Shown piece after piece: positions 17,134 to 25,423 of a stretch of 64,000 nt of DNA; the first letter of the stretch is position 1; every line of letters starts with the position of its first letter. The DNA comes from Actinomyces graevenitzii C83 (lineage in GTDB: Bacteria; Actinomycetota; Actinomycetes; Actinomycetales; Actinomycetaceae): the NCBI RefSeq assembly GCF_000239695.1, contig NZ_JH470338.1, forward strand, positions 989,327 through 1,053,326, read 5' to 3'. Both the position numbers and the translations under genes were made by a program. The notes beneath the pieces are model-generated. The model was given only the letters and a program-made list of their open reading frames with translations. It was not told the DNA's origin and searched no databases.

Positions 17134-18123
17134 TTAGAAGTGGACAGCCTGCCCGCTAGCAGCAGAAGCCAAGATGCCTTCCACTACCTTCAGCGCGTTT
17201 AGGCCTTCTTCCATGGAAACGTGCTCATTGCCCTTACCCAAGATGGCGTCACGGAAGTGCTCGTGCTCCACAGCCAGCGGCTCGCGCTTGGCTAGGGCGT
17301 AACGGGTTACCGTGCCTTCGCTTACGCCGCGGAAAGCAGCGATCTGATCCCACTGCAACGGCATGTCGCCGTTTTCGTAGAAGGTCAAATCACCCATAGC
17401 GGTGTCAGCTACTAGGGCACCGTGCTCACCGGTCACAATAGTGGTGCGGTCCTTGAAGGGGGTCAGCCAGTTAACCAGGTGGTTAACCAGCACACCGTTC
17501 TTGAAGGAACCAGAAGCTACCACCATGTCCTCGTGCTCGCGGCCCGAGCGGTGGGCGGTCTGGGCGTAGATTTCCTTGTATTCGCTTCCGGCAACCCAGG
17601 CGGCCAGGTCAACGTCGTGGGTGGCCAGGTCCTTGACCACGCCGACGTCGCTGATGCGGGCCGGGAAAGGCGACTGACGGCGGGTAACCACCTGGTAGAC
17701 GTCACCTAGCTGGCCTTCAGCTAGACGCTTGCGCATCTCCAGCAGGGCCGGGTTGCAGCGCTCAACATAGCCCACCGCACCGATCAGGCCGGCAGACTTG
17801 AAGGCTTCAGCTACACGCTGGCCGGCCTCCACTGAGGCAGCCAGGGGCTTTTCAACCAGGGTGTGCACCCCAGCTTCAGCCAGAGCCAGGGCGGCCTCCT
17901 CATGGAAGACGGTAGGCACAGCCACAATGGCGGCGTCGATACCTACCTCAATCATGGCAGAAACGGAGTCCAGCACCGGCAAAGAACCGGCCACCCCGAA
18001 GCGGTCACCACCCGGGTCAGCTACAGCTACCAGCTCAAAGCCCTCAGTGTTGCGGGCGTTGCGCACATGGTGGCGCCCCATCGAGCCTAGGCCCAGGACA
18101 CCAACGCGAAGCGAAGCACTCAT
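17134..18123 (-). CDS. Gfo/Idh/MocA oxidoreductase, WbpB-like UDP-GlcNAcA 3-dehydrogenase candidate
   Basis: 329 residues. The N-terminal Rossmann fold shows VGVLGLGSMGRHHVRNAR for NAD binding, and EKPLA near residue 95 is the family's catalytic-lysine motif. The C-terminal half is the usual substrate domain. WbpB oxidises C3 of UDP-N-acetylglucosaminuronate before transamination. The specific assignment rests on the tight order with a WbpD-like acetyltransferase and a WbpE-like aminotransferase: its start overlaps the aminotransferase stop by 1 nt. WbpA, the C6 dehydrogenase supplying the substrate, is not in the window. Confidence 0.82.
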   Translation of the reverse strand: MSASLRVGVLGLGSMGRHHVRNARNTEGFELVAVADPGGDRFGVAGSLPVLDSVSAMIEVGIDAAIVAVPTVFHEEAALALAEAGVHTLVEKPLAASVEAGQRVAEAFKSAGLIGAVGYVERCNPALLEMRKRLAEGQLGDVYQVVTRRQSPFPARISDVGVVKDLATHDVDLAAWVAGSEYKEIYAQTAHRSGREHEDMVVASGSFKNGVLVNHLVNWLTPFKDRTTIVTGEHGALVADTAMGDLTFYENGDMPLQWDQIAAFRGVSEGTVTRYALAKREPLAVEHEHFRDAILGKGNEHVSMEEGLNALKVVEGILASAASGQAVHF

Positions 18124-19244
18124 CAGGCACCAGCCTTCACAACAGCAGCCACGGCCTCAACAATGCGCTCCAGGTCAGCCTGGCTCAGCGAGGGGTGTAC
18201 CGGCAGCGACAGGCACTCGCGAGCAGCCTTCTCGGTGACCGGCAGTTCCAGGCCGGGAGCGTACTTGGTCAGCGAGTCCAGACGGTGGTTGGGGATCGGG
18301 TAGTACACGCCCGAGCCTACCTGCCACTGCTCACGCAGGGCCTTTTGTAGCTCGTCACGCTCGCTGGCGCTAGCACCCTCGAAACGGATGGTGTACTGGT
18401 GGTAGACGTGACGGTAGCCCTCGGGCACGAAGGGGGTGACTACACCCTCAACCCCGGCCAGGCCCTCGTTTAGGAAGGCGGCATTTTCCTGGCGCTGCTT
18501 GGTCCAGCCAGCCAGCTTGCTTAGCTGTACGCGGCCCACGGCGGCGCCGACGTCGGTCATACGGTTGTTTAGACCCACCAGCTCGTTGGCGTACTGGCGC
18601 TCCATACCCTGGTTACGCAGCAGGCGCGAGCGGTGGTATACACCCTCGTCACGGGTGGTGATCATGCCGCCCTCAAGGGAGGACATGTTCTTGGTGGGGT
18701 AGAAGGAGAAGGAACCCCAACGGCCGAAGGTACCCACCTTGGTGCCGTCGATGGAGGCGTCATGGGCCTGGGCGCAGTCTTCGTAGACGTCTAGGCCGTG
18801 GCGCTGAGCGATTTCTAGGATCGCGGGCATGTTGGCGGGCAGACCGTATAGGTGCACGACCTCAATGGCGCGAGTGTTGGGGGTGATAGCAGCTTCAACC
18901 GCAGCCGGGTCCAGGGTGAAGGTGTTTACGTCGATGTCGGCAAACACCGGGGTGGCGCCGGAGATGGCCACAGAGTTGGCGGTGGCGGCGAAGGTGAAGG
19001 AAGGCACGATTACCTCAGCGCCGGGCTCTAGCTCGCTAGCTAGGGTGGCTAGGTGCTGGGCGGAGGTACCGGAGTTTACGGCCACACAGTGGGCGCCGCT
19101 AACTACCTGCTCGGAGAATTCGTCCTCGAAGGCCTTTACCTGAGGACCCTGCACCACCATGCCGGAGGCGATAACCGCGTCCACGGCAGCGCGCTCCTCA
19201 GCACCGAAGACAGGCTTTGCCGGGGGAATGAATGCGAGTTCCAT
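18123..19244 (-). CDS. DegT/DnrJ/EryC1/StrS aminotransferase, WbpE-like
   Basis: 373 residues, full length. The PLP lysine is K185 in FYPTKNMSSLEGGMITT, with the cofactor-binding aspartate in YEDCAQAH near 156 and SGTSAQHLA near 59 contacting phosphate. The family transaminates keto sugar nucleotides with glutamate. WbpE makes UDP-3-amino-2-acetamido-2,3-dideoxy-glucuronate. The gene begins directly after the acetyltransferase stop and ends overlapping the dehydrogenase start, so the three should be made together. Confidence 0.88.
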   Translation of the reverse strand: MELAFIPPAKPVFGAEERAAVDAVIASGMVVQGPQVKAFEDEFSEQVVSGAHCVAVNSGTSAQHLATLASELEPGAEVIVPSFTFAATANSVAISGATPVFADIDVNTFTLDPAAVEAAITPNTRAIEVVHLYGLPANMPAILEIAQRHGLDVYEDCAQAHDASIDGTKVGTFGRWGSFSFYPTKNMSSLEGGMITTRDEGVYHRSRLLRNQGMERQYANELVGLNNRMTDVGAAVGRVQLSKLAGWTKQRQENAAFLNEGLAGVEGVVTPFVPEGYRHVYHQYTIRFEGASASERDELQKALREQWQVGSGVYYPIPNHRLDSLTKYAPGLELPVTEKAARECLSLPVHPSLSQADLERIVEAVAAVVKAGA

Positions 19245-19859
19245 TTACTTTTCTACCTCTTTCAAAGTGGTGTTGGAGTTTGAGTCTGTGACTTCCTGAT
19301 AGTGAGTCCCAGTGGCGGGGCAACGCCACACACCCGCCTGTTCGGTAGCTACCAGCGGTTCGCCGGCTTTACCAACCCAAGCAATGCGACGTGCGGGCAC
19401 GCCCGCTACCAGCGCATAGTCGGGTACATCCTTGGTGACCACGGCGCCAGCTGCCACAGTAGCCCAGGCCCCGATGGTTACCGGAGCTACACATACACTG
19501 CGCGCACCAATCGCCGCGCCGGTCTTGATGGTTACCCCTACAGGCTCCCAGTCCGAAGCTGACTTAATGGTGCCGTCAGGATTAACCGCGCGCGGGAAGT
19601 GATCGTTAGTAAGGGTCACAGCCGGGCCGATGAAGACGCCGTCGTCAATCACGGCGGGCTCGTAGACCAGAGCGTAGTTTTGGACCTTACAGTTATCACC
19701 CATCTTTACGCCCTCACCGATGTAGGCACCACGGCCCACAATGCAGTTACGGCCAATCTGAGCGTGCTCTCGCACCTGTGCTAGATGCCAAATACTTGAC
19801 CCGTCACCAATTTGAGCCTCGGGTGAGACATCCGCCGTATCAACGATGCGTACTGCCAC
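19245..19859 (-). CDS. Left-handed beta-helix acetyltransferase, WbpD-like
   Basis: 204 residues made largely of hexapeptide repeats ([LIV]-G-x-x-x-x), for example in QIGDGSSIWHLAQ, CIVGRGAYIGEG and TIKTGAAIGARSVC, with the final VPDYALVAGVPARRI cap usual in sugar-nucleotide N-acetyltransferases. WbpD acetylates the 3-amino group to give UDP-2,3-diacetamido-glucuronate. Start is GTG 19859 because AAAGGAG sits 9 nt upstream. First gene of the wbpD-E-B-like operon. Confidence 0.85.
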   Translation of the reverse strand: MAVRIVDTADVSPEAQIGDGSSIWHLAQVREHAQIGRNCIVGRGAYIGEGVKMGDNCKVQNYALVYEPAVIDDGVFIGPAVTLTNDHFPRAVNPDGTIKSASDWEPVGVTIKTGAAIGARSVCVAPVTIGAWATVAAGAVVTKDVPDYALVAGVPARRIAWVGKAGEPLVATEQAGVWRCPATGTHYQEVTDSNSNTTLKEVEK

Positions 19860-19998
19860 GTTGGTTAGCTCCTTTACGCAAAAACTGCATGAGACAAGGT
19901 CAGTCTATCCCTAGTTTTTCTGCTAATCGAGCCCATAGGGCTACGTGAATAGGAGTTAGTTCATAGCGCAGATGTAATTTCCTGGCACAATTGCGTTT

Positions 19999-20682
19999 AT
20001 GCAAACTTTTGACCCGGCCGAGCAGACCTGGCTCGTTGTCCCTCTTTACAATGAAGCCCAGGTAGTGGCTGAGGTTATCGCCAATGCGCGCAAAACCTTC
20101 CCTAATGTTGTTTGCGTTGACGACGGTTCACGCGACGATTCAGCTGCGCAAGCCCGCTCTGCGGGGGCGATTGTGGTCTCCCACCCGCTTAACCTAGGCC
20201 AAGGTGCTGCCCTACAAACCGGCATCACCTATGTGTTAACTCGCACTAATGCTCGCTATATAGCTACTTTTGACTCTGACGGCCAGCACTCCACTGATGA
20301 TGTTATGGCCATGGTGCGCCGCGCCCATGATGAGGATCTGGCGATTGTGTTGGGATCGCGTTTCCTTGAGGGCACCGCCGATACTGGCACGCTTAAGCGC
20401 ATTGTGCTGCGTACCGCCGCTTGGGTTGGTTCTAAGACTTCAGGTATGAAGCTCACTGACGCCCACAACGGCCTGCGCCTGTTGCGCCGTGACGCCGCCG
20501 AAAAGTTGGATCTGCACCAAAACCGGATGGCTCACGCTAGCGAAATTATTCGCCAGCTTGGCGCCAGTGGCCTGCCTTGGGCTGAGCAGCCGGTACACAT
20601 TGAGTACACCGATTATTCGCGTTCTAAGGGCCAGTCCTTGTGGAACAGCGTTAATATCCTCGTCGATTTGATGTTCAGCTAA
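19999..20682 (+). CDS. Family 2 glycosyltransferase, polyprenyl-phosphate sugar synthase type
   Basis: 227 residues. WLVVPLYNEAQVVAEVIANA, VVCVDDGSRDDSAAQA and TFDSDGQHSTDD are the three GT2 signature blocks, closest in style to dolichol/polyprenyl-phosphate mannose or glucose synthases. The following small DUF2304 membrane protein is the usual genomic partner of this subfamily. It probably loads a sugar onto polyprenyl phosphate at the inner membrane face for a GT-C enzyme. It diverges from the wbpD-like gene across 139 nt. Confidence 0.85.
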   Translation: MQTFDPAEQTWLVVPLYNEAQVVAEVIANARKTFPNVVCVDDGSRDDSAAQARSAGAIVVSHPLNLGQGAALQTGITYVLTRTNARYIATFDSDGQHSTDDVMAMVRRAHDEDLAIVLGSRFLEGTADTGTLKRIVLRTAAWVGSKTSGMKLTDAHNGLRLLRRDAAEKLDLHQNRMAHASEIIRQLGASGLPWAEQPVHIEYTDYSRSKGQSLWNSVNILVDLMFS

Positions 20683-20694
20683 GGAGCTAGCTAA

Positions 20695-21087
20695 ATGGAT
20701 TCTCAGTTTTTAATTAAGAGCCTGCTAGCCCTGGGCGTGGTGCTTATGGGCGTGATGCTGCTGCGCAACTCTGGCGGAGCTAAGCACATGGCTGGGCGCC
20801 GTATTGTCACGCTGGCCTTTGTGGTTTTTGCCCTGGTCACGATTGCGGTGCCGTCCCTGACCACCTATCTGGCTCACTTTGTGGGCGTTGGCCGTGGTAC
20901 TGACTTGCTGCTTTATGCGCTGGTGCTGGCCTTCTTGGCGTCTTTGCTTTCCAGCTTCCGCCGCGCCTCTATCCAGGAGCGGCGCCTGACTAAGTTGGCC
21001 CGCGCTTTTGCTTTGGCTCAGGCCCCCGACCCCAGTGCTTTGGGTCCGGTTCCCCCGGCAGATAAGGCCGACGACGCCGCCAAGTAA
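20695..21087 (+). CDS. DUF2304 small membrane protein
   Basis: 130 residues with three hydrophobic segments (about residues 5-20, 35-60 and 68-85) and a polar Ala/Pro/Asp-rich tail. Size, topology and the position 12 nt after a polyprenyl-phosphate GT2 gene fit DUF2304. The family is thought to assist or anchor the GT2 partner; a biochemical role is not known to me. AAGGAG lies just upstream of ATG 20695. Confidence 0.75.
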   Translation: MDSQFLIKSLLALGVVLMGVMLLRNSGGAKHMAGRRIVTLAFVVFALVTIAVPSLTTYLAHFVGVGRGTDLLLYALVLAFLASLLSSFRRASIQERRLTKLARAFALAQAPDPSALGPVPPADKADDAAK

Positions 21088-21113
21088 GTTTTTGCCCCCG
21101 ACTTTGCTGCCCA

Positions 21114-21175
21114 GCCGGGCACCACTTAGCCAGGTGCCCCCTTGGCCGGACGCCACTTAGCCGGGCGCCGTCGGC
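21114..21175. repeat. Two imperfect 31-bp tandem units that can each fold
   Basis: 21114-21144 and 21145-21175 match at about 22 of 31 positions and share CCACTTAGCC. The first unit folds as GGGCACC / GGTGCCC. The second can pair GCC with GGC at the same place. They lie downstream of the DUF2304 gene. Confidence 0.45.
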
Positions 21176-21208
21176 AAAAACCCGGGGATAAAACCCAGGG
21201 ACGTGAAT

Positions 21209-21232
21209 AAGCCCCCCAAGCTCGGGGGGCTT
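21209..21232. terminator. Bidirectional hairpin between convergent genes
   Basis: A perfect 9-bp stem AAGCCCCCC / GGGGGGCTT with loop AAGCTC. It lies between the DUF2304 gene and the convergent rhamnosyltransferase-like gene. T-runs are short on both sides. Confidence 0.65.
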
Positions 21233-21286
21233 AAGTGTGCTTAGCGCAGTGTTTAAGCACGCACAGTATCTAGGCGTACGCAGCGT

Positions 21287-22261
21287 TTAGGCGTGCTTGG
21301 TGCGCTGGTTGGGACGACGCACTTCCATTTCTTCACGCAGGCTCAAGCCGGCGTTAATGGCTCCACGCAGCGGGGCCTGCCACAGGTGCGGGTAGATACG
21401 CGACATGTATAGGCGCGCTGAGGCATGGTGGGCGCGGATCATGTTTTCAGGCCGGGCTTTCCAGCTGGCGCCTTGCTCATGTACTACTACCGCCCCGGGT
21501 ACCTGCAGGTTTTCATAGCCTGCCTTCCCCACGCGGGCACCTAGGTCCACATCCTCAAAGAACATGAAGTAGGCGTCGTCAAAGCCACCTAGCTCCTGCC
21601 ACACTTTACGCGGCAGCAGCAGGCAGGCCCCTGAGAGCCAACCCACCGGGTGGATGGTGTCTTCATTGGTGCCGTGGTAGGCCTTGGTTAGCGGGTTTGA
21701 AGGCCAAATGCGCCCTAGGAAGGCGTGGCCGGCGCCGCGTCCCAGGGTGGGCAGGGCGCGTCCGGAGGGGTAAACCGTGCCGTCGGTGTTAAGCAGGCGC
21801 GGGCCTAGCGAACCGGCGCGCTTATTGGCCAGGCCAGCGGCCACCAGCACATCTAGGGCACCGGGGCGGAACACTAGGTCAGGGTTGGCCACCACAATCC
21901 AGTCTTCACTTAGATCCTTGGCAGCAAAGTTCACTCCCCCGCCGTAACCCAAGTTGCCCGGGCCGTAGCCACGGTCAGTGTTGGGGTCGCGCACTACGGT
22001 TGCGTTGTATTTGGCGGCTAATTCATCTACTAGCTCGTGCTGGGCGCCGTTGTCGGCAATGTACACGTTCACCTTTGCGCTGGTTGCCGGCGCAATAGAA
22101 GCCAGGAAACGTTCCAGTTCACTACCGGGGTTGTAGGTAACCGTGATTAACCTAATGGTTTGCTCAGACACATCCGGCGTAGCTTGGCTCGGGCTTAGTA
22201 GCTCTTCTGCGCTAACTTCTGAGCCGCGCTCAGCGGCAGATTTATCAAGGTTTTCAGGCAC
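21287..22261 (-). CDS. Family 2 glycosyltransferase, WbbL/rhamnosyltransferase-like
   Basis: 324 residues from GTG 22261. RLITVTYNPGSELERFLASI opens the GT2 fold, VANPDLVFRPGALDVLV holds the donor-site aspartate, and FEDVDLGARVGKAGY is the catalytic acidic ED of WbbL-type rhamnosyl- and galactofuranosyltransferases. The first 30 residues are polar and extra. This family adds the linker rhamnose in actinobacterial wall arabinogalactan or rhamnan. Here it stands alone, divergent from the first LCP gene, which fits a cell-wall polymer linkage role. Confidence 0.82.
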   Translation of the reverse strand: MPENLDKSAAERGSEVSAEELLSPSQATPDVSEQTIRLITVTYNPGSELERFLASIAPATSAKVNVYIADNGAQHELVDELAAKYNATVVRDPNTDRGYGPGNLGYGGGVNFAAKDLSEDWIVVANPDLVFRPGALDVLVAAGLANKRAGSLGPRLLNTDGTVYPSGRALPTLGRGAGHAFLGRIWPSNPLTKAYHGTNEDTIHPVGWLSGACLLLPRKVWQELGGFDDAYFMFFEDVDLGARVGKAGYENLQVPGAVVVHEQGASWKARPENMIRAHHASARLYMSRIYPHLWQAPLRGAINAGLSLREEMEVRRPNQRTKHA

Positions 22262-22356
22262 GTTCTTCTACTCTTAGGCTCGATTATTCTGGCGGTAACT
22301 AGACCACACTTAGTAGTTTTATAACCTATCTGACTGAAAACATCCTCAACGTTACC

Positions 22357-22362
22357 TAAACT
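22357..22362 (+). promoter_or_regulatory. -10 element TAAACT before the first LCP gene
   Basis: TAAACT, then 7 nt, then ATG 22370, with no ribosome-binding site between. The spacing predicts a leaderless transcript for the LCP pair. Confidence 0.5.
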
Positions 22363-22369
22363 TGACCTC

Positions 22370-23647
22370 ATGACTGCGTCTAAGCTCCCCCCGCGCCATA
22401 GTGCAAAGGAACTGGTAAACCACCGATTGCGCCGTTTTTTTTACAGTGCTCTAGCGGCGGTATTGTTTGTCACTTCCTTTGGCGCTATGGCCTGGCATGA
22501 CCTGCAGTCTTCGGTTAACCAGATCGACCCTAATCAGTTCCTCATTGGTAATCGCTCCAATCGCCCTGTCACTGACTACGACGGACGTGCGGTAAACATT
22601 TTGGTAATGGGTACTGACTCGCGTCAGGGCGCCAACAACATCGACGGCGGCGCGGCCACTGAGTCTTCGGCTCGCTCTGACACCACCATGATCATGCACA
22701 TTAGTGCCGACCGTAAACGTATTCAGGTGGTTTCTATCCCCCGTGACACTATGGTGGATATTCCTGAATGTAAGAGCGCTGATGGCACTATCACCGACTC
22801 GATGTATGCACAGTTCAACACGGCCTTTGCTAACGGCGCCGGGAGTGGAGATTTAAGTGCCCGCGCCTTGGCTGCCGGGGCGGCCTGCGCTATTTCCACC
22901 GTGGAGAAGCTAACCGACATCCACATTGATGACTACATGGTGGTGGACTTTGCTGGCCTTAAAAACATGGTGGATGCTCTAGACGGCGTCGGCGTGTATG
23001 TCAGTGAAGACATTGATGACCCCGAATACACCCAACTCAAGCTTGATAAGGGTTGCCACCACCTTGATGGTTCGGCAGCGGTTATGTATGCGCGTGTGCG
23101 TCACGGCGTCTCTGACGGCTCTGACCTGCACCGTATTGAGCGCCAGCAGAACCTGATGGGCGCCATGATGCGTACCGCTATGCGTAAGAACCTGCTCACT
23201 AGCGCCCCTGACCTGTACGCCTTCGCTAAGGCCGCGCTGGGCACACTAACCACTTCCCCGCATGTGGGGCAGCTAAACACTCTGGCTGGTTTAGCTATGA
23301 GTGTGCGTACTATTGGTTTTGCTGGCATTGAGTTCATCACCGCCCCTAATGAGGCTGACCCCGATGACCCCAACCGCGTGGTTTTGCGTGAAAAAGACGC
23401 CAAAGCCCTGTGGAAGTCCTTGAAGGACGACAAGCCGGCCCCCACTAACACCGTTTCTTCTACCGCTAACGGCACCCCGGCCCCGGCCGCCACTGCCACC
23501 GCCCCTGAAACTGAGGACCCGGCGCAAGAGACCGAGCCCAGTAGCGAAGAAACCACTCAGGCTCCCGCACCCAAGGCGTCGTCGCCCGCCCCGGCACCCA
23601 AGGCTTCCGCTACCCCCACTACCGACCCCGCATTACAGTGCAAGTAA
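22370..23647 (+). CDS. LytR-CpsA-Psr (LCP) family glycopolymer transferase
   Basis: 425 residues. A short basic N-terminus, one membrane segment at about 24-44 and an extracellular LCP domain at about 75-290: ILVMGTDSRQG, ARSDTTMIMHIS and VSIPRDTMVDIP hold the arginines and aspartates that bind pyrophosphate-linked polyprenyl glycan. The last 65 residues are a Pro/Ala/Thr/Glu-rich tail. LCP enzymes move finished glycopolymers from their lipid carrier to peptidoglycan. Placement beside the glycan genes supports that here. The gene ends 14 nt before a second LCP gene. Confidence 0.9.
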   Translation: MTASKLPPRHSAKELVNHRLRRFFYSALAAVLFVTSFGAMAWHDLQSSVNQIDPNQFLIGNRSNRPVTDYDGRAVNILVMGTDSRQGANNIDGGAATESSARSDTTMIMHISADRKRIQVVSIPRDTMVDIPECKSADGTITDSMYAQFNTAFANGAGSGDLSARALAAGAACAISTVEKLTDIHIDDYMVVDFAGLKNMVDALDGVGVYVSEDIDDPEYTQLKLDKGCHHLDGSAAVMYARVRHGVSDGSDLHRIERQQNLMGAMMRTAMRKNLLTSAPDLYAFAKAALGTLTTSPHVGQLNTLAGLAMSVRTIGFAGIEFITAPNEADPDDPNRVVLREKDAKALWKSLKDDKPAPTNTVSSTANGTPAPAATATAPETEDPAQETEPSSEETTQAPAPKASSPAPAPKASATPTTDPALQCK

Positions 23648-23661
23648 GGGAGGGTAAATAG

Positions 23662-25342
23662 TTGACTCAGTTTCCCCCTAGTCAGCCGCCCAGGCGCCGG
23701 CGTTTAGTCACTAATGACTCCGGCGCTGACCAACCACCTACCGCAGCCGGTTCCCAGGGCGGTGCTGGCACCCCGGCGCGTCGTAATTCTGGCTCTAGCC
23801 GGGTTAACCCCAAGTCCACTAGGTCTGGCTCTGGGGCACCGGCGCAGCCAATTTCAACCCGTTCTACCTCTGATGAGGCTACCCGCGCCGCTGGTTCGGC
23901 GCAGGCACGTCCCTCTAGCCGGGTGGGTCGCTCTGGCGGCGCTGTGCCGCTTCCCGACGCCCGCCCCGGCCGCGCGCCCAGCCGCCCAGACTGCACGCCC
24001 AGCTACTCAGGCCGCCCCGGCGCCCGGGCACGCTAGTGGAGCGCAAACAGCCTTACCCCAGTCACTGTCTGGTCAAAGTGCCGCGCGCACCAGTGGGCCG
24101 CAGACGATTCCCCCACAGTCGATTCCTCCGCGCACTGGCTCAGCGCAGGCGCGTCCTTCTAGCCGGGTGGGTCGCTCTGGCGGCGCCGTACCTCTTTCCG
24201 ACGACGTCGCCCCCGCACGCCCAGCCGCCCAGGCTACCCAGGTAGGACGCGGCGGGGCCCCTACGCGCACTGGCCTGCGCCCAGCCGCCCAGCCAGCAAC
24301 TGTGCCCCCTAGGCGTAACTCTCGTGCATCCTCACGCCCAGTAATGCCCACACGTTTACCAATTGACGAACCACCGGCCAGCCCTAGTCGCGGCAAGCGC
24401 CGCTGGCTTAAATACACCAGCGCAGTGCTAGCCGTCATTTTGATTACCCTGTGTGGCTACACCTGGCACCTGTGGAATAAGGCCAGTGACCAGCTGCGCC
24501 GGATTGATGCACTGTCAAGCATGGCTGACACTCCCGGCGAGACCTGGCTGATTGTGGGTTCAGACTCGCGTTCCGACGGCGCCATTGCAGATACCACCAC
24601 CGCCGGCCAGCGCGCCGACTCGGTGATGGTGCTGCATAAGGCTGAAAACGGCCAGACTTCACTAACCTCCCTGCCGCGTGACACCTACGTGAACATTCCC
24701 GGCTACGGTGAGGACAAGATCAACGCCTCCTACGCCTATGGCGGCGCCAAGCTGCTGGTAAAGACCGTAGAGGGCTTAACCAAGATGAAGGTCAACCACT
24801 ATGTTGAAGTTGGTATGGGCGGCGTTAAAAACGTCGTCGATGCTGTAGGTGGGGTTGAAGCCTGCCTGGACTACGACGTAGATGATCACGATTCAGGTTT
24901 GATCTGGAATACCGCGCAGGGCAAATGCCAGCAGGTTAACGGCGAAAAGGCGCTAGCTTTCTCACGTATGCGTAAATCTGACCCCACTGGCGATATTGGC
25001 CGTGGCCTGCGTCAACGTGCCATTATTTCAGCGGCAGTGAAGAAGGCTATGTCTCCCTCTACCCTGCTTAACCCCTCGGCCACCAGCAAACTGGTTGACG
25101 CCGGCACTGGCTCACTGACTGTGGATAAGGATTCAGGCGTGTGGGATATTGGCCAAATGGTGCTGGCTTTCCGCTCAGCTTCAAACGATGGTCTAACCGG
25201 TGCTCCTCCCATTGAAGACCCCGACTATGAGCCGGGAGATGTGGGCTCCACCGTGTTGCTGGTAGACACCACCGCACCGATTTTCTTCGGCAAGGTACGC
25301 GACGGAAGGCTCACCGCCAGCGACTTCAACCAGGCTAAATAA
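23662..25342 (+). CDS. Second LCP family protein, gene with an apparent +1 frameshift in its N-terminal linker
   Basis: The natural start is TTG 23662 after GGGAGGG, but that frame ends at 24036. A second frame carries the rest to 25342. The total, 1681 nt, is one base more than a multiple of three. Both frames encode the same repeat (SAQARPSSRVGRSGGAVPL) at 23893-23959 and 24137-24203; comparing the copies places one surplus base just after 23955. Beyond it come a Pro/Ala/Arg-rich cytoplasmic linker, a membrane segment (YTSAVLAVILITLCGYTWHLW) and a full LCP domain with GSDSRSD, RADSVMVLH and LPRDTYVNIP. An in-frame ATG at 24344 could still give a 332-residue LCP protein. Sequencing error and a real mutation are both possible. 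Confidence 0.8.
23893..24203 (+). repeat. 67-bp direct repeat inside the second LCP gene
   Basis: Copies at 23893-23959 and 24137-24203, 244 bp apart, differ at only a few, mostly silent, positions. They encode an Arg/Ser/Gly-rich piece of the cytoplasmic linker. The frameshift lies at the end of the first copy. Confidence 0.75.
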
Positions 25343-25360
25343 GGCTCCAAATAAACAGTT

Positions 25361-25393
25361 AAGGCCCGTTGAGATTCACTCTCAACGGGCCTT
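25361..25393. terminator. Bidirectional terminator between LCP and galE
   Basis: A perfect 13-bp stem AAGGCCCGTTGAG / CTCAACGGGCCTT with a 7-nt loop, lying between two convergent genes. T-tracts are short. Confidence 0.8.
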
Positions 25394-25423
25394 AAGCTTT
25401 GCCAGCTCAGCGCCAGCTAGTAG

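Noticed and set aside
23893..24203. CRISPR-like or mobile repeat in the LCP gene
   Set aside because: There are only two copies, they are inside a reading frame and they encode the same peptide, so this is an internal gene duplication.
24036..24245. A 69-codon plus-strand frame within the second LCP gene
   Set aside because: It is an out-of-frame reading of the linker repeat. Its peptide resembles the out-of-frame reading of the first repeat copy, which is what a duplicated DNA segment gives.
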